NCBI GenBank assembly: GCA_019722365.1
Contig: JADFUC010001197.1
Location: 1 to 64,000 of the forward strand
Reading direction: 5' to 3'
Length of the DNA: 64,000 nt
Source of the DNA: Lithospermum erythrorhizon
Taxonomy: Eukaryota; Streptophyta; Magnoliopsida; Boraginales; Boraginaceae
This document shows positions 25,320 to 38,300 of the stretch, in pieces. The notes beneath the pieces were generated by a model. The model did no database searches, was not told the DNA's origin, and was given only the letters and a program-made list of their open reading frames with translations. How positions within the stretch are numbered: position 1 is the first letter of the stretch; the number at the start of each line of letters is the position of its first letter. Both the position numbers and the translations under genes were made by a program.

Positions 25320-25680
25320 ATTTTTATATGTTTTTTGTTTTATGGATTTAGTTGTTGTGAATAGTTGTTGTGAATAGTTGTGAATAATTATTGTTATAGT
25401 TGTGAATAGTTGTTATAGTTGTGAATAGTTATTATAGTTTGTGAATAGTTTATTATAGTTTTATTATAGTTGTTATAGTTTATATAGTTTATTATAGTTT
25501 ATATAGTTGTGAATAGTTGTTATATTGGTGAATAAGATTTGTTATAGTTGGCCAGATAGTTTATATAGTTGTTATACTTGTTGTGAATAGTTGTTATAGT
25601 TTATTATAGTTTATATAGTTGTTATAGTTTGTTTAGTTTGTTATAGTTTGTTTGTTTGAATTGTTTAGTTTATAAATATC
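25320..25680. repeat. Minisatellite of GTGAATAGTTGTTATAGTT units
   Basis: Imperfect units of about 18-23 bases with the words GTGAATAGTT, GTTATAGTTT and TATATAGTT repeat throughout. The same words occur at 23760-23980, suggesting a common origin of the two arrays. Confidence 0.75.
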
Positions 25681-26017
25681 GAGCCCTTATTATGAATGTG
25701 TTCAAAATACGAAACGATCTGACATAGCTTCACTTGAGGCCTACGGGAGGATAAAGATCCGTGCCAGTTTCCACTGGTGAAGGACTTGTAGACCTCCACG
25801 GACGCCGTCCGGGGAGTAGATTAGCGAAAGAGCGAGGGAGTGCTCGGTCTTGGTGAGAGCTCCGTTACTCACGAGGGATTTCTTTGGTAGATGATCCATT
25901 CTGGTAGCGCCGCCTCAGCGATGGTGTTGGAGTTCGAGGCTCGGGCCGGTTGTGCGAGGAGGCAAATGAAAGAAGAGGCGGGGAAGAGGGGAGAGAAAGC
26001 AGGCCGCTGCCCAGGAG

Positions 26018-26820
26018 TTGGAAAATGTAAAAATTTGGACAAGGAGGAGTTGGATGGATGAGCTACTTTGGGGGATGGTCTTTGCGTGGAAAGCGCGATG
26101 CGACATATCCGGCGTTTTGTTAGAGCCCGAGAAATATTCGCGTCGGTTTGTGTTCGATGGTTTTAGTCCGTTTGGCAAGTTTGGGCGTCAGTATTCTTCT
26201 TGGGCCGATTGATAAATGCAGTATTATATAATTCTGCTTGAGATTGTGTATGAAGGAGCCATGCCTGTTCTTATCTCAATTATACCGGGGCCAAAAGAAA
26301 TCAGGAGAGATATTATTGATGTTTTCCTCAAAACCTTTGATTGATGAGTTTGAAGGAGTTGTAGGTCACGGGTATTGAGACGCCATGCATCGAGCGAACA
26401 AAATTTCAACATGAGGGTTGCTTTGATGTAGACGATTAGCGATTTTCCATATGGAATGTTATGCATTTGGAAAATCTTTGGAGCATTTCGACTAAGAGAA
26501 GGTCGAAAACATTGTTAGTTCGATTGCCACTTAGTCCTTCTTTGCCAGGTAGGACATCCTTTTAGAATGCAAAAAATGCCTTTATGAAGGACACGCTTAT
26601 CGCCTTGCACGGAAGGAAGCGACTTGATGGGCGATATATTTGCGGATGTGTGTGGGTTGGATCTGATGTCTTCGGTAAAGGTCAATGTCCAGGCCAATAG
26701 ATCGCTTTGAGAGGGTATAATGTTCGCCACTTAGGCGAATTGTAAGAAAAGTATATTTTGGGAGTTGAGTTATTGGCGGCACAAAATCGAGACCATGACA
26801 TCGACTTAAATGCATACGGA
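26018..26820 (+). pseudogene. CACTA Tnp2 transposase remnant (Transposase_21)
   Basis: Motifs of the CACTA transposase appear in the right order on plus: DGFSPFG at 26156-26176 (family DGFNPFG), MKEPCLF near 26249, IPGPKEIRRDIIDVFLK at 26282-26332 (family IPGPKSPGxDIDVYLxPLIDE), then, after a one-base shift, PLIDEF, and further on ALMxTISDFP (family AALMWTINDFP). Frameshifts separate these blocks. Tnp2 binds the element ends and carries out cut-and-paste transposition. The gene continues into the DUF4218 part at 27.1-27.7 kb. It is not functional as written. Confidence 0.8.
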
Positions 26821-27084
26821 GAAGAACAATGGTGAAAATTTGTACATACTTTGTAATGGATGTTCCGGGAAGGCGAAAGATAATGAGCAGTCGAGGCTTG
26901 ACATTTGAGATTCATTGTTCGAGACCGAGTTGCATATCTGAGGAAATACGTGGGAGGAAACATAAACCAAAATGACTTATACTTTGAACCACGTGCAGAA
27001 GATTTCGGGAAATGGTTGTCCGCGTCTCTGATTACCTGCCGATGGATGCAACGAGCATTGCGAGATATTGAAATGTGAACTTTA

Positions 27085-27687
27085 GCGGACTAAAAGAATC
27101 ATGATGTTCATATTATTGTCCAACGGTTGCTTCTGTAGCACTCAAGTAAATCTCGCACTTGATCCGTATAAGGAAGCGATCGCAGTGGTGTTGTTATTTC
27201 TTTTCGCGATATGTGACTCTAAATGTGGAGCGTGTATTGGAGTACGCTTGGCGTAATATTGTTGAGATAATTTGCTTAAGATTGAGGAAGATATTCCGCC
27301 TTAAGTTTTTTTGATGTAATGGAACACCTACCGATACATTTGCCATATGAAGCTTTAAATGGAGGTCATGCGGTATAGATTGATGTACCCTTTAATTCGT
27401 GAGTTTTCACTTTATTGTATTTTCAAAACTTTCATATTTACTCACATCTAACTAACCTTACAAATGTTTGTAGATATTTAGGGGCATTGAAGAAATTGGT
27501 AAGGCAAAGGCAACGTATTGAAGGAGTCGATATGCGAGCATATTTGGTCAAAGGGTTTGAACTTTTTGTTGATATGCTTGAGGAAGGGATTGAAACCAGC
27601 TTAAATCGGCCAAGGGAGGCCGCGATGTACTGGCCAGGATGGATGACCCAACTCGTTTGTCGTTGTTTCGTTACCCGGGGCCATTAA
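27085..27687 (+). pseudogene. CACTA transposase C-terminal part, DUF4218, with intron
   Basis: The domain start reads LKESHDVHIIVQRLL near 27090, matching the DUF4218 opening (LKSHDCHVLMQRLLP). FFDVMEHLPIHLPYEA follows at about 27308-27356. A 75-base GT-AG intron fits at 27399-27473, after which YLGALKKLVRQRQRIEG resumes the domain. DUF4218 occurs in plant CACTA transposases; its biochemical role is unknown to me. One-base shifts break the first half; the second exon is open to 27687. Confidence 0.8.
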
Positions 27688-27699
27688 CTTGCGTTGTAG

Positions 27700-28720
27700 T
27701 GAAGCGTAGATATTGGATGGGAAGAACTGTCTGACCTTACCGTGTGTATATTACATGCGGTCCGCTGAAGTACATGAAACTCTTGATGAAGTGTATATTT
27801 AGCATTTCAATTAATCCAATTTTTTATATGATATAATACTTAACTAAGCGTGCTAGCGTTTTGTTTTTTAGAGATCTGTGATTGGCTTGATGAGTTGAAT
27901 CCGTCACGACAGAGGGCGTATAGAGAAAATAAATTGGCGTTACGATAATTTAGCGAATGGTTTCAAAGTAATATGCGAATAATATAGACACACACGGACA
28001 CACGAGGAATTCTTTCATTAGGTCTGCTTTGAGAAATCAAAAGGTATAAAGAGATACTACGTGGCCAGGGTACTATTTTGATATCGAGGCTGAGGCGATG
28101 GTAATAAAAGCACTTACAATAGCGGTGTTTGTGTCGAGGGTTAAATGCTTTACCCGAAGATGATGATAAGTATTTCATGAGGTAATAGCAGGAGATTTGG
28201 GGGTTGTCGTGCGGCTTGAGTTACGGCCAGGCTGTCGTCACTCTTCAAATGTTTTTTGGTTTGACCGCGAGCAAGTGGATGCAGTGCATCGAAGAATGGA
28301 ATAGTTGAATCGAAGCAGCAGAGGTTAAAGATGACTTGCGTTTATCCTGGCGTCCGTGCACTTGGCGAGTATACTATCTCCACACTTGCTTATCACGCGG
28401 TGAGATCATAAAGCGTTGGGTGTGTCACAATGAAATGTCGAGCGAAGTCGAGTCGATTGGACTCGTATGCAAAATGTGGATGTAAAACTTTAGATCGCGA
28501 AGATATCTTCCAAGAGCGACAACAACTCCTCGCATTCCTAATGACATAATCAATGATGTTGTCGTTGTTGAGCCAAGGCGTTTTTTGTTGTTGTTGTTGA
28601 AGAGAAGCAATGTGGTATCCGATCGAGGGAGATGGTTCGGATTGAGTCGGGGGCCCATCTGACGTTCATGGCCGATGATGAGGAGACAACTCCCTCGGAA
28701 GGCGATTAATAATCAAATAT
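27700..28720 (+). pseudogene. Probable 3' part of the CACTA transposase gene
   Basis: The sequence between the DUF4218 part and the GC-rich subterminal region has coding-like composition but no frame longer than 77 codons. In intact CACTA genes a DUF4216 domain lies here; I could not identify it with confidence. Confidence 0.35.
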
Positions 28721-29700
28721 TTTTAAGTTCTGAGAGTTTTTCATATACTAGTAATTTGCAACTTTGTATTAAACTATATTGAAATGCACAATGGAGTGTG
28801 AGTGGTGTATTTTGTATTTATTGCTTCTTCGTATTGTGTTCAAAAGCGTGATATGTTATTGTCGTATTGTGTTTATGACGAGGGAGTTTGGTTTGTAAAA
28901 GCATATGCTTGGTCGGTATAGAGTCGGGATGGAGGCAGGGGCTTGAAATAAATGTATGCCTTTCTTTTCCCGAATGAGCGAGGTATGAAAAATGAAAATG
29001 GAGGCAGGATAGGCGGTTTTCAAAGCTTCATATTTCCATTACATCTACAAAATTGAGGGAAATTCAAAAGCTACTTTGAATGGAGTCGGGATGGAGCGGG
29101 ATGAGCGAGGATTCCAGGAATCTGCATTTTTTCTATATATCTGCATTATCATCGTTCCAACGTTTTTCGAACCAGCGGCGTAATATAAATGCTTTTTGGC
29201 GGTAGTAATTTCATTTCCATAATTTTATTGTCAACCTAGCATTGAATTTGATTTTATTTTGTAGGTGACTTTAAAGAGGTAATTATTAATACTTTATTCA
29301 CTTTTTTTATTTTGTATGTAATTTATATTTGTGAATATATTTGTAATTTATATTTGTTACTTTTGTTGTAGGGAAATACTTTTGCCAAGTTTCAAATAGG
29401 TAATTTGGTTTTTTATTTTAATTTTAGGTTGAATGTTTGATGTTTTATATAAATTAATGTTTGATGTTTATATGAATAAAATGTTTATCACGTTTGATGT
29501 TTCTTTATATGAATATGATGTTTTAATATGTATTTACATGAATTGTTATATTTTTATGTTTGAATCTTTGATGTTTTTATATTTGTTTGTATGAGTTGGA
29601 TGAATTGAATGCTTTTTGATATTTGTTTTATCGTTTGGATGGGTTTTTGTGGTGTTGCGATACATTCTTTGCGTATTGTTATTACGGCAACCCAGGAGTG
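28721..29700. other. 3' subterminal region of CACTA 1
   Basis: No gene. Scattered words GAGTCGGGATGGAG and GGAGGCAGG occur at 28920-29110; 29260-29600 is T-rich with repeated TTTGATGTTT words. Confidence 0.5.
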
Positions 29701-29824
29701 CTTTTTTAAAAAATGCGAGGAAGGGGCGTCGGTATGGAGCCGAGTGGAGGCCAGGGAGTTTGAATTTTGCCCGTGCTTGCGATGGTGGGTCGGGTAGAAT
29801 TAGGATTGTATTTAAAAGAGAATG

Positions 29825-30135
29825 GAGGCAGTGCAGTCGGTATGTGGAGACGAGGTCAAAGGTCGGGATGTATGGAGGCGAGTTTGAGTGGGAGTTATGG
29901 AAGCGGGTGCAGTCGGGAGGCATGGAGCAGGGTTTGCGTCGGGGGTATGTGGAGACGGGTTTGAGTCGGGATATGTGGAGACGGGTTTGCGTCGAGGTAT
30001 GTGGAGCGGGTTTGAGTCGGAAGGGATATGTGGAGGCCAGGTTTGAGGCGGGATATGTGGAGACGGGTTTGAATCGAATATGTGGAGGCAGTTGGAGTCG
30101 GTCGAAGCCCGAAAATATGCGTGGCTTGGTTTTGA
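29825..30135. repeat. GC-rich minisatellite, TATGTGGAGACGGGTTTGAG-type units
   Basis: Roughly ten units of 24-30 bases follow the pattern TATGTGGAGACGGGTTTGAG plus TCGGG. They are best kept at 29945-30080. The array lies about 150 bases inside the right CACTA end, the usual place of subterminal transposase-binding repeats. It holds open a long frame on both strands, which I take to be a by-product. Confidence 0.8.
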
Positions 30136-30272
30136 GTCGGAATGGAGACGGGAAGTGATTTAGAGGCAGCGTAAAAGGCGTCGAGGGTGTTTCAAGTGCA
30201 AATGCAGCATCTCGATTAGCAATGGGGAGCGGTTTTGGAGGCCGGGATCGGGGCGTGCCAACTGCGCGAGAT

Positions 30273-30283
30273 TCCCAGTAGTG
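30273..30283 (-). other. Right terminal inverted repeat of CACTA 1
   Basis: TCCCAGTAGTG read inverted is CACTACTGGGA, beginning with CACTA. It lies exactly where repeat-type sequence gives way to ordinary sequence. Confidence 0.6.
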
Positions 30284-31040
30284 AAATAACATGTGTCCAT
30301 AACATTATCAAACTATAGCACACGGAGTACAGTTCATTCCTTCCCTTGGAGACACAAGCATATAAAGAAGCTTACTTATCATTAAGTATAGTCGCGTTCT
30401 TAGGTTTGATGAAACGGATGCTAGCATTCAAATTATGGAATATTGGCAATATCAACGAGTGTATTCATGTTTAATCAGTCCCACAGGCATGTAATAATGA
30501 AAGCAATTTCTCACTATAAGGTTTCAAATGCTTATGCTGCTACACCTGTTGGATTAATAGTATTTGTACTACTGGTATTCATGTTTAATGACACCTCATG
30601 CTAGTCGGGTGACACCTCATGCTAGTGTTACCCTCAAAACTAGTGGTTTTGGCATGAGCATTTATACAGTACTAACCTCTTGGAGAACCACCATAGCAGT
30701 GTCCACAAATCAGTTGAGAGTTAGCTGAAACTCCATATATCATCAGTATCTTCCATGTCTCATTGGATTTTAATGGCATCTTTGAGTAATTTTTTCACTA
30801 TTCCCATCTCCATATTAGAAATGCTTTAACGCTCCGGCTTTGAGTAAAGAGAGATATAAAGAGTTATTCTCAAGGGAGAGGAATGTTGTCCTCTGTTTGG
30901 GTATCTGCTAGCTTTGCAAATACATGCTTTCTTTATAGACATATTCTCAAGCGATTGGTCGCTCTTCGTGTCATCGTTCTTCTCCATTCCATTCTCCTTC
31001 TGACTCCTTAACAATGGTTTAGTTTTTGTCCATTTGTTTT
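30284..31040. other. Intergenic, apparently low-copy sequence
   Basis: No gene recognised. A short direct repeat GACACCTCATGCTAGT occurs at 30591 and 30611. A 78-codon Lys/Ser-rich frame on minus (30826-31062) has no recognisable features. Confidence 0.3.
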
Positions 31041-31440
31041 TATTCATTATTTTCTGGTTCAACTCTTAATACTTCTGAACTTGAACTGGATTTGTGTCAA
31101 GTACCGTAGTTGGATTGAATGGCGGACTCACTTTTCTGATGTCATACAGATGAGTGTTGTATAATGGTATAAAATTCATGGAAAGGATTAGCATTACCCG
31201 GTAGTTGGAGGGAGTATATATAGTTCTAATGTAAGGTAATGTAAGGCGATGCATGAGGAATTTGAAGTACTACCACCTTGAATTCATCCCGTTTGGGGGT
31301 ATAATGGGTTGAAAAATTAGCCATTGTTCTCCCCTTTAGGAAGGTCTTTATTTTGCGTGATAAAGGCTGATGATGGGTTATGCGTTAGGTAAATTAATGT
31401 CATTGTCACTCGTTATTTATTGATACTTACGGTTGTCGGT
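31041..31440 (-). mobile_element. LTR copy (3' LTR) of the Tat-like gypsy element
   Basis: Homologous in the same orientation to about 40690-41170: shared blocks ACTTCTTGAACTTGAACT, GGAGTATATATAGTT, AAGGCGRTGCAT and AATGGGTTGAAAA occur in order. Similarity fades after about 31440, so the inner edge is uncertain. GGAGTATATATAG offers a possible LTR TATA box. Confidence 0.55.
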
Positions 31441-32280
31441 ATTAGATGTGTTTAAATGCTTTCTTTTTCCTTGAGACATCAAGATTTAGAAATATAAAGT
31501 AAACGCCCAAAGGATACGCCGTGCGGGTTGTAAAGAAGCCGCCCAGGATAAGTATTAAGGAATAAGGTTTCGCATTATCGATAAACTTATTTCCCTTTTT
31601 ATGGGAGATAGTGGCGAACAATCACTTGCCTATTTTAGGGAACGAGATTGTAGTAAGCCCATCGACCCTGCTTTATAAAATTGAGTTTAATATTCACTCT
31701 TACCGTAATTATGACTTCCCAGCATTTTGAATTGAAAAATTACTACTTATTTGATGACTACTTAGAAAGCTGAAGGCTACCGTATTCTACTATTTTCTTG
31801 ATTTTTCTTACTTTATTCTTGTACTTTTACCGTTGTTGATGATATTTGTGAGTGGGGTTTGTGTTATTGAACTGTTTATCACTTTTCTGAGGATTCTCTT
31901 GTCTGCTTTGTTTGATATTCCCAAAGCGATTGTCGGCTTTCTCCGTGATTTTTTGCGGCGTGTCAAAGTTTGTCAACTTTCTCCTTTGAACGCTTCAACT
32001 ATTGCAAGGTTAGCATTTCTGAAAGCTTTTCCTCTTTTGATACAAAAGTTCTTTGCTGCTTTGTAGTGCCTCGTTGTTGTCGATTGACCTTTGACTTTTC
32101 CTCGTGAGCGATAGTTGATGGTAAAATATTAAAGACAACTACGTCCTTAACTTGCCAAATCTAGAAACTCGTGAGTGCACTTCCATAGATGTGAATACCA
32201 CAAGCCCAATCTGTTTTTTATACTACTGTGAAATTTGTGAAATTAAATTTAGGAACTTTGTTTTTATCCGCAGTAGAGCT
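31441..32280. other. Unassigned part between LTR and antisense ORF
   Basis: No motif recognised. It probably includes the rest of the 3' LTR and the non-coding stretch before it. Confidence 0.3.
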
Positions 32281-34672
32281 GTCGCCTCGTAACCTTGAAA
32301 CATTAGGGCGTGAATGCTTCCGATATCTTTGAAGAAATGGAGCAGCTATTCATTACCACTGACTGACTCGCTCGCGAGGATGTAGCAGGCGGGGGTTAAC
32401 TTGACCCCGGTGCGTTTGAAGCTCATAGCGGGGATGTTCTGGCGATCGGCGAATGAAGCGAGGTGAAACTCCGATGAATGCCCTGTATGATATTGGTGGC
32501 TTCCCGTTTCTTTTGGTTCCCAATTGTGGGATATTAAGGAGTATTTTTCTATCTCGGATGATGTGGATATTAGAGTTCGGTTAAGGACGAGTCTATAATG
32601 GCGCCCATAATAAATAAAGACAATATTGAAGGAGCCTTTTGTCCCGGATGGACCCCTGTATTCTTAGAGTCCTTTTCCTTTGGGTTGCGATTACCTTTTA
32701 GTATGTTTGTAAATGATCTACTAGAGCATTATAAATAGATTAATGCAGTCAATGCTTTGATTCACTTAGTTAAAGCGTCGCATCTTCCAAGTCGCACAAT
32801 AAAATAGCCAAAATCACAGGCAACTATCCACTGATACATTGGTCTCTTACTCGAACATAGAACTTATGACAACTACTCAGCCGCGGTAGGCGATGAAATG
32901 GGAAACTTTTTAGGCCAGCCCGTACAATAAAGGTGCACAGAATAGATTGATAGTCGGTGGTTATTGCCCGTTCGGGGGGAGCATGGGACCCAGGTTCCTA
33001 TTCGGTGACCTCCTTGAAAGAAGCGGGTTCACTTATTCTTGAGATGCACTTACCGTAAAGAGTCGGGTTCGAGTGACATTTGGCGATTCGAAAAACCCTC
33101 TGGAAAGTCTATTATGAGAGAATGCGTTAATCATGGCGGACTTAATCCGGCTGATATGATGCTTATAATCCATACAACGATCCTCCGGTTACTTAAATTT
33201 ATATATCTTTATCTTTTTTGCCTTTGTTAATATGTCGTCATTTTGACTTATACGTTAACTTTTGTGTATTTTGTTTGTTGTTTGGGAATGCGTTCGGAGA
33301 ATTTGCGGATCGACGAAGTGGAGGTTGCGACCATGAAAGGGCGCCTTTCGTTTAGCGATGATTGGTGGTCCGCATGGCTAATTTCTGAGGCGGCTAAAAT
33401 TTCGCTTGAGATGATTTACATAGCAGGTATACGCATACGTTTCTAAAAGGCAGATAGAGCGTTGGTTGTAGTATCCGCTCACTTTTCTGTGTCCCGACAC
33501 TCTTTCCTTTGAAATTAAGTAAGCCTCGGCGATGAGTTAACGCTTCTAATTAGGAAGTAGGTGATGTAGGGAAGAGATGGTAAAGGGGAGAGAAGTCAAA
33601 ACTCTGGCTTCCGTTCGACTTCTCCAGGCCGTCCCTCGCTGTTATCAGAAACTGGTACACGCTCCCAGAAGGAAAGGGAAAAACTCGACTTACAGGGGAG
33701 GTTTTCATTTAATAGTAGCCACAACTAAATACATGAGGGAGCTCGCTTTATATTTTTTCTAATGACATCCATTGAAGGCGGCCGTTTATGGAATAATCGC
33801 ATGGAGGCACTTTCATGTTGTCCATCAGCCTCTCGATTTGAAGTACACCTTTTGGATCTGCTTTAACTTTTAGCCGATTTATATATGATCAAAGGTATTT
33901 TTAACCTCGACTCCCCGTGCATTTTTCCGATCCGTATTTCCGCTTTCTCGCCTTCATTCGCGGCGTAACATAGGCTCACCAGCGCCCGATTATGCTATGC
34001 ACTCGCCGAGAGAGAGATCTTTGAAAGAAATGTCCTACGAGAGAGAGATCTTTGGAGACACGGATCTTTTGATCTCTTTAAAAGAGAGGGATGAGGAGCT
34101 GAATAGTTATAAGGAGGCTCTGTCCGACAAAGAAGTGAAGTGTTGAAAACTATAAGAGGAGAAGCAAACCATGAAGCTTGATCATGTAAAAGATGTAGCA
34201 GCGTCTGAAGCTGAAAGCGTGACAGTCCACCTTGGCGAAAGATGTAGAGGATTCACGGTCACGGCTAGGTAGTATAAAGAGAGAGGCTGAAGCCAGTTGA
34301 AGATCGAGCTCTCGGAGCCGAGAAACTCTCTTTACATCCTTGAAATGGATGCAGAATTAGGCCGGCGAGTTGAAGAATTTAAAGATAGCAAGGAGGGTGA
34401 CCTGCTTTGTAGCCAAAGACTTCCAGCTGCGGTATTTGCGAGGAGTTTGTGGCTACAAGTTCTGGGCGACTTTCCTCAGTGGTGGATATGTTAAGGTATT
34501 TAGTTCAAGGCCGAATGGCGATGAGTTTTTGTGTTGGTAGCTCAGTGGGCTCTCCTGATAATGTTGAGGCTCACTTGGCGAGCAGTGGTAACTCAATGAA
34601 GGTATTGAAGCGGCCGATAGAGAGTGGAGAAGTTGTTGAGGCGGAGTGGGCGATGAAAGCCATGTTTAATTA
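32281..34672 (+). pseudogene. Antisense additional ORF (aORF) of the gypsy element, coiled-coil protein
   Basis: A broken coding region on plus, opposite to pol. Around 34000-34160 it reads as a Glu/Arg-rich coiled coil (ISLKERDEELNSYKEAL, DKEVK), followed by SEPRNSLYILEMDAELGRRVEEF and SKEGDLL at about 34310-34410. Upstream pieces such as LLEHYK near 32720 recall the N-terminal part of plant gypsy-associated proteins annotated as putative gypsy-type transposon (Transposase_28) proteins. Tat-lineage elements are known to carry such extra ORFs between pol and the 3' LTR, often antisense. Function is unknown. Stops and shifts make it non-functional as written. Confidence 0.5.
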
Positions 34673-35300
34673 GCATTGTTATTTAAACCATGACACTGCT
34701 TGTGTTTCTTGAACATCTATTTTGGACATCCTTTATGTAGTTTCTTTCCACGTTTTATCAAGTTGTTTGCCATCGCATAGTTTATCTTTATTGTCTTCTT
34801 TATATTGTTTTCCCCCTTGTTGCCCCCTTCAAGAATGTTTTTCCTTTGACAAAAGGGAACGCACATTCTTGATGAGTTCAATTCGGTTACATTATGTCAC
34901 CATTTTTTAAATACCAGCGGTTGTATCGTGCACTTTTACTTTTTGCTAGATTTGAGTTGAAGTTTGTGAGACATCGCCGTGGAGGGCGTCACTGCGATTA
35001 GCGGCCGCGTCTTTAGGACCTTAAAATTAAAGGTTTTCTGGTTTGTTTCCCCAAGTTATTAATCTTTATAAGAGATTCAGCGAATGATCAGTTTGCTGAT
35101 GAATTCCCGTCGGGTATATTTTACATCAGTTTGTCCATTATATTGATTAATTCGCCTAAGCTTGTTGTTCTTCCTGAAATAAAACTCATAACAGGATGCC
35201 TGCACTTCTATTTTATTGAATTTGAAATGACTTTAACAAAAGGTAATTGAAACATCATGGTCTTCCATGAGGCGTCGTAAGTAATTGACATAAGTAACAC
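34673..35300. other. Non-coding part of the gypsy element
   Basis: T-rich sequence between the convergent aORF and pol. Nothing assignable; transcripts from both strands would meet here. Confidence 0.3.
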
Positions 35301-38300
35301 AAAATAGAGTATCAAACAAAATACTTGTAAAGTTTGGTGGCATGTCATATGTGTTTGATTGGTTTTTACGCATTGATAATACGATAACTACGTATTGCGG
35401 TCCATACACCTTTATTTACGCTTGGCCATGGTCGCTTTTACTTAGGACTTAGTTTGTTTTTGCAATTTGTGTGGGTTGCTCCGTACATTACCGGCACCAA
35501 ATCTCTACGTTGAATTGTATCTATTCTTTACCACTCTGTGTAGAAATCTGGGCCATGATATGCTTGTATTGGACCATTTTGAATAGATCTTTATCCCTCA
35601 ACTCATCTGTAAAGTTGATTTGTCCTCTCGACATCCCAAAAAGATGGTAAGCCTCACCCTACTTGATAAAAGCGACTTCGAGTTTAAATACAAGTGAATG
35701 GGAGTGCTCGATGGCGTGTGAGGGGTAGTGCGTAATGACCGCCTTGGCGTTGGCAATTCCTCATCATTGCCGCTACTTCGCTGAGGGTAATAGACAACCT
35801 TCTTTACATGCCATACTTTTTCACAAAAATTTGCCGGTATGGCTTCCTTGAGTGTGGTCCGTTATCAAAACCGGCGCTTTTTTGGGATCCCAATTTTGTT
35901 GTTATTTGTTTCTAGAGGAAGTGTCTGATGTTATCTCATTTTGGTTTGTTTGGAGGTGTGAGAACTTTTCTTAAAACTTTGCTGAAATAATTCGGCAATG
36001 ACTTCTGACATACTTTCAGCCTTTCACTTTTGGTAGGCTTTCCACTCAGTGATTCACGTAGGCGAAGGTTAGGTTCAGTGCGGTGTGAGGTGGCGGTGGG
36101 TGATTTTGAGGTATGTTCTTTCGACCCTCGGCATGCGTCAGCGTGTCTTTACATATATTGTCCCGTCGCTTTTGATAACGTAGGCCAAAAGAATCCAGTT
36201 CTTATGATGTTCAAAGCTAAAGACCTACTCCCTATATGATTGTCACACCAATCATTATGTACTTCAAACAAGACTTTGGGGATGTTGTCGGCGAGCACGC
36301 AGCTGGCCCGATACTTGGACCCTCCCATTGATTTTGTACAAGTATCCTTGAGCAAAGTGGAATTTGCTTAGCTTCTATTACATGTTTTCTTTGCTTCAAC
36401 TTGTCGTCGGCAATTGTCCGTTGTGAGATACCTAGCTATAGATTGTTACTTTGATCCTCAATTGTAATGTAGTATTACAACTTCTTCATAGGAAGTGGGA
36501 TGAATGCCATGTTTCATTATGTATACCTCTTTTTAGCGTTCATCATAATGAGTTTGTAGCTAGTTGGGACAATCCTATCCGACTTCGTTTAGCGCTCTTG
36601 GAAACATGTTGGGAAAATGGTTTGGTCGAATCCTTTTAGAGTGTAATTCGTAGCTTAACACTCGGCGTAAGCGTTTATTTGATCCGTAACCAGCTTAATT
36701 AAACCTTTACTATCACTCGCTTCATACTCGAGTGTTTTACCAACGTGAGCGTATCGTTATAAATATTCCACGACTTCATTTGTTTGTTGCCTTAAGCAGG
36801 GAGCAACAGGGCATCTGCCGTGTAAACATCGGGCCTTTGAATCGCATGAATTCCGCCCACTGCGCTTTCTTTGTTTAACTTGCTCCATCGACATATACCA
36901 CCCATTCGGGAATTTGAGCGGGTTCTTGTGGTTCCTTAGGCCCGTCAATTCTCGGCCCGGCTAGCGGGCGGTCGTTAGATGAGGAAGTAAGGTATCCGGG
37001 CTTTTATCTTTGTCACAGGCGCGTAAGGTGAAGTCTGAGCTCGCTTCGACTCACATAGCCGATGTGGTCATCGCCCCATAAAAGCGAGGATTCATGAGGG
37101 ATTTTCTTTAATGGTTTGTCATTAACCACTCTGATAGGATGGGACTCGAAGTATGGTTTCAACTTGTAAGCGAGAAATCAAGTCTTAGAATGTAAATTTA
37201 TCGGTGTGGATATGCTTTCCTCCGATCCATGTAGCACATGGCTAACATAATATATTGAACTTTTGTACACCATAAGCCTCTTGTGCTAAAATACTTACTC
37301 GGCCCCGCAGCGACTAGAAATGCAGGTTGTAACTCTTCTCCTTCTTACAGTAGTTGTGGCGATCGGAAATATTATTTGAGCTTGGCTTTTACCCCATTAA
37401 ATCATCAATAAAACTTGTTTGTTGTGGCTTTCCTTAAGTTTTTGAAAAATAAGGTTCGACTCCCGGATTTAGAAGCGAATCGGCTTGAAGCGGACTAGCG
37501 TCAAATTGACTTACGGACTATCACTTTATGGCCCATTCGGCGAGGGTTCATTTCTAAAAGTGCCTTGATCTTATCAGGGTTGGGGAACGGTGCATTTCAA
37601 CATCATATAACCAAAAACTTTCAGAAGGTTACCCAGAATGAACCTTTCGGGGTTGGAGTTTCGAACTTGTTGCTCCCTCAGCCAGGCCAAAAGGTCTCAC
37701 CGGATGCAGTGTTTACTCGTTTGCTTTTTACCCGACATATCGTCCCACACATATCTCCATGTTGCGCCCGATGTGATTGAAAATGGTATTGACCATTCGT
37801 GATATGTGGCTCCTCGCGTTTCTTTAATCAGAGATAGGATGACCCTCGATAGTATAAGTCGTATTCGGTTATAAAAGTGGTACTTTCTTCATCCTCCGGA
37901 AGGATTCTTATTTGGTGGTACCCTCTTGAAGCATCCATAAAGTCGAATACTTAAGTACCCACTGCTTGGCTTTACCGCTTCGCCCCAGATGGTAGCCCGA
38001 TAGAAGTCTTTTTATGAAATGTCTTGTTCGAATTTGTGAAATCGTATACATTACTCCACTTGTTGATGGAGCTTTTTTACGAGACCACGTTCGCTATCCA
38101 ACTAGGAAATTGCGGGTTACCGGATGGCGAAAGTCTTCCGTGAGTGGCGACTTATATAACGCCGCTTGGCGTTCTTCTCTTGTTGAATGTTTCTTCCTAT
38201 GTTTACAATTGAAATAGCGAATCGACATGGAGGCGATGGAGAACCACCGGCCGAAGTCCTTGGGGGCATGTCTTATTTTCCCGTGCAAGACATCTGCGAA

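Larger units (their letters stand above)
22200..30283 (+). mobile_element. CACTA (En/Spm) transposon 1, left end uncertain
   Basis: The region holds Tnp2 and DUF4218 remnants on plus, flanked by tandem arrays. GAGTCGGG / GGAGGCAG words occur on both sides (22250-22300 and 28910-30240), as expected of subterminal repeats bound by TnpA-type proteins. The right end reads TCCCAGTAGTG at 30273-30283, i.e. CACTACTGGGA inverted, the CACTA signature. I did not find a matching left terminus, so the start is an estimate. The sequence after 30283 looks low-copy. Confidence 0.65.

Noticed and set aside
27415..27687. Independent 90-codon gene
   Set aside because: Its later part is the second exon of the CACTA DUF4218 region and its first residues are intron sequence.
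29546..30292. 248-codon open frame on minus (and 180 codons on plus) over the GC-rich array
   Set aside because: The frame is a by-product of the 24-30-base tandem units; its product is a simple repeat of the array, with no domain, and it runs across the CACTA end.
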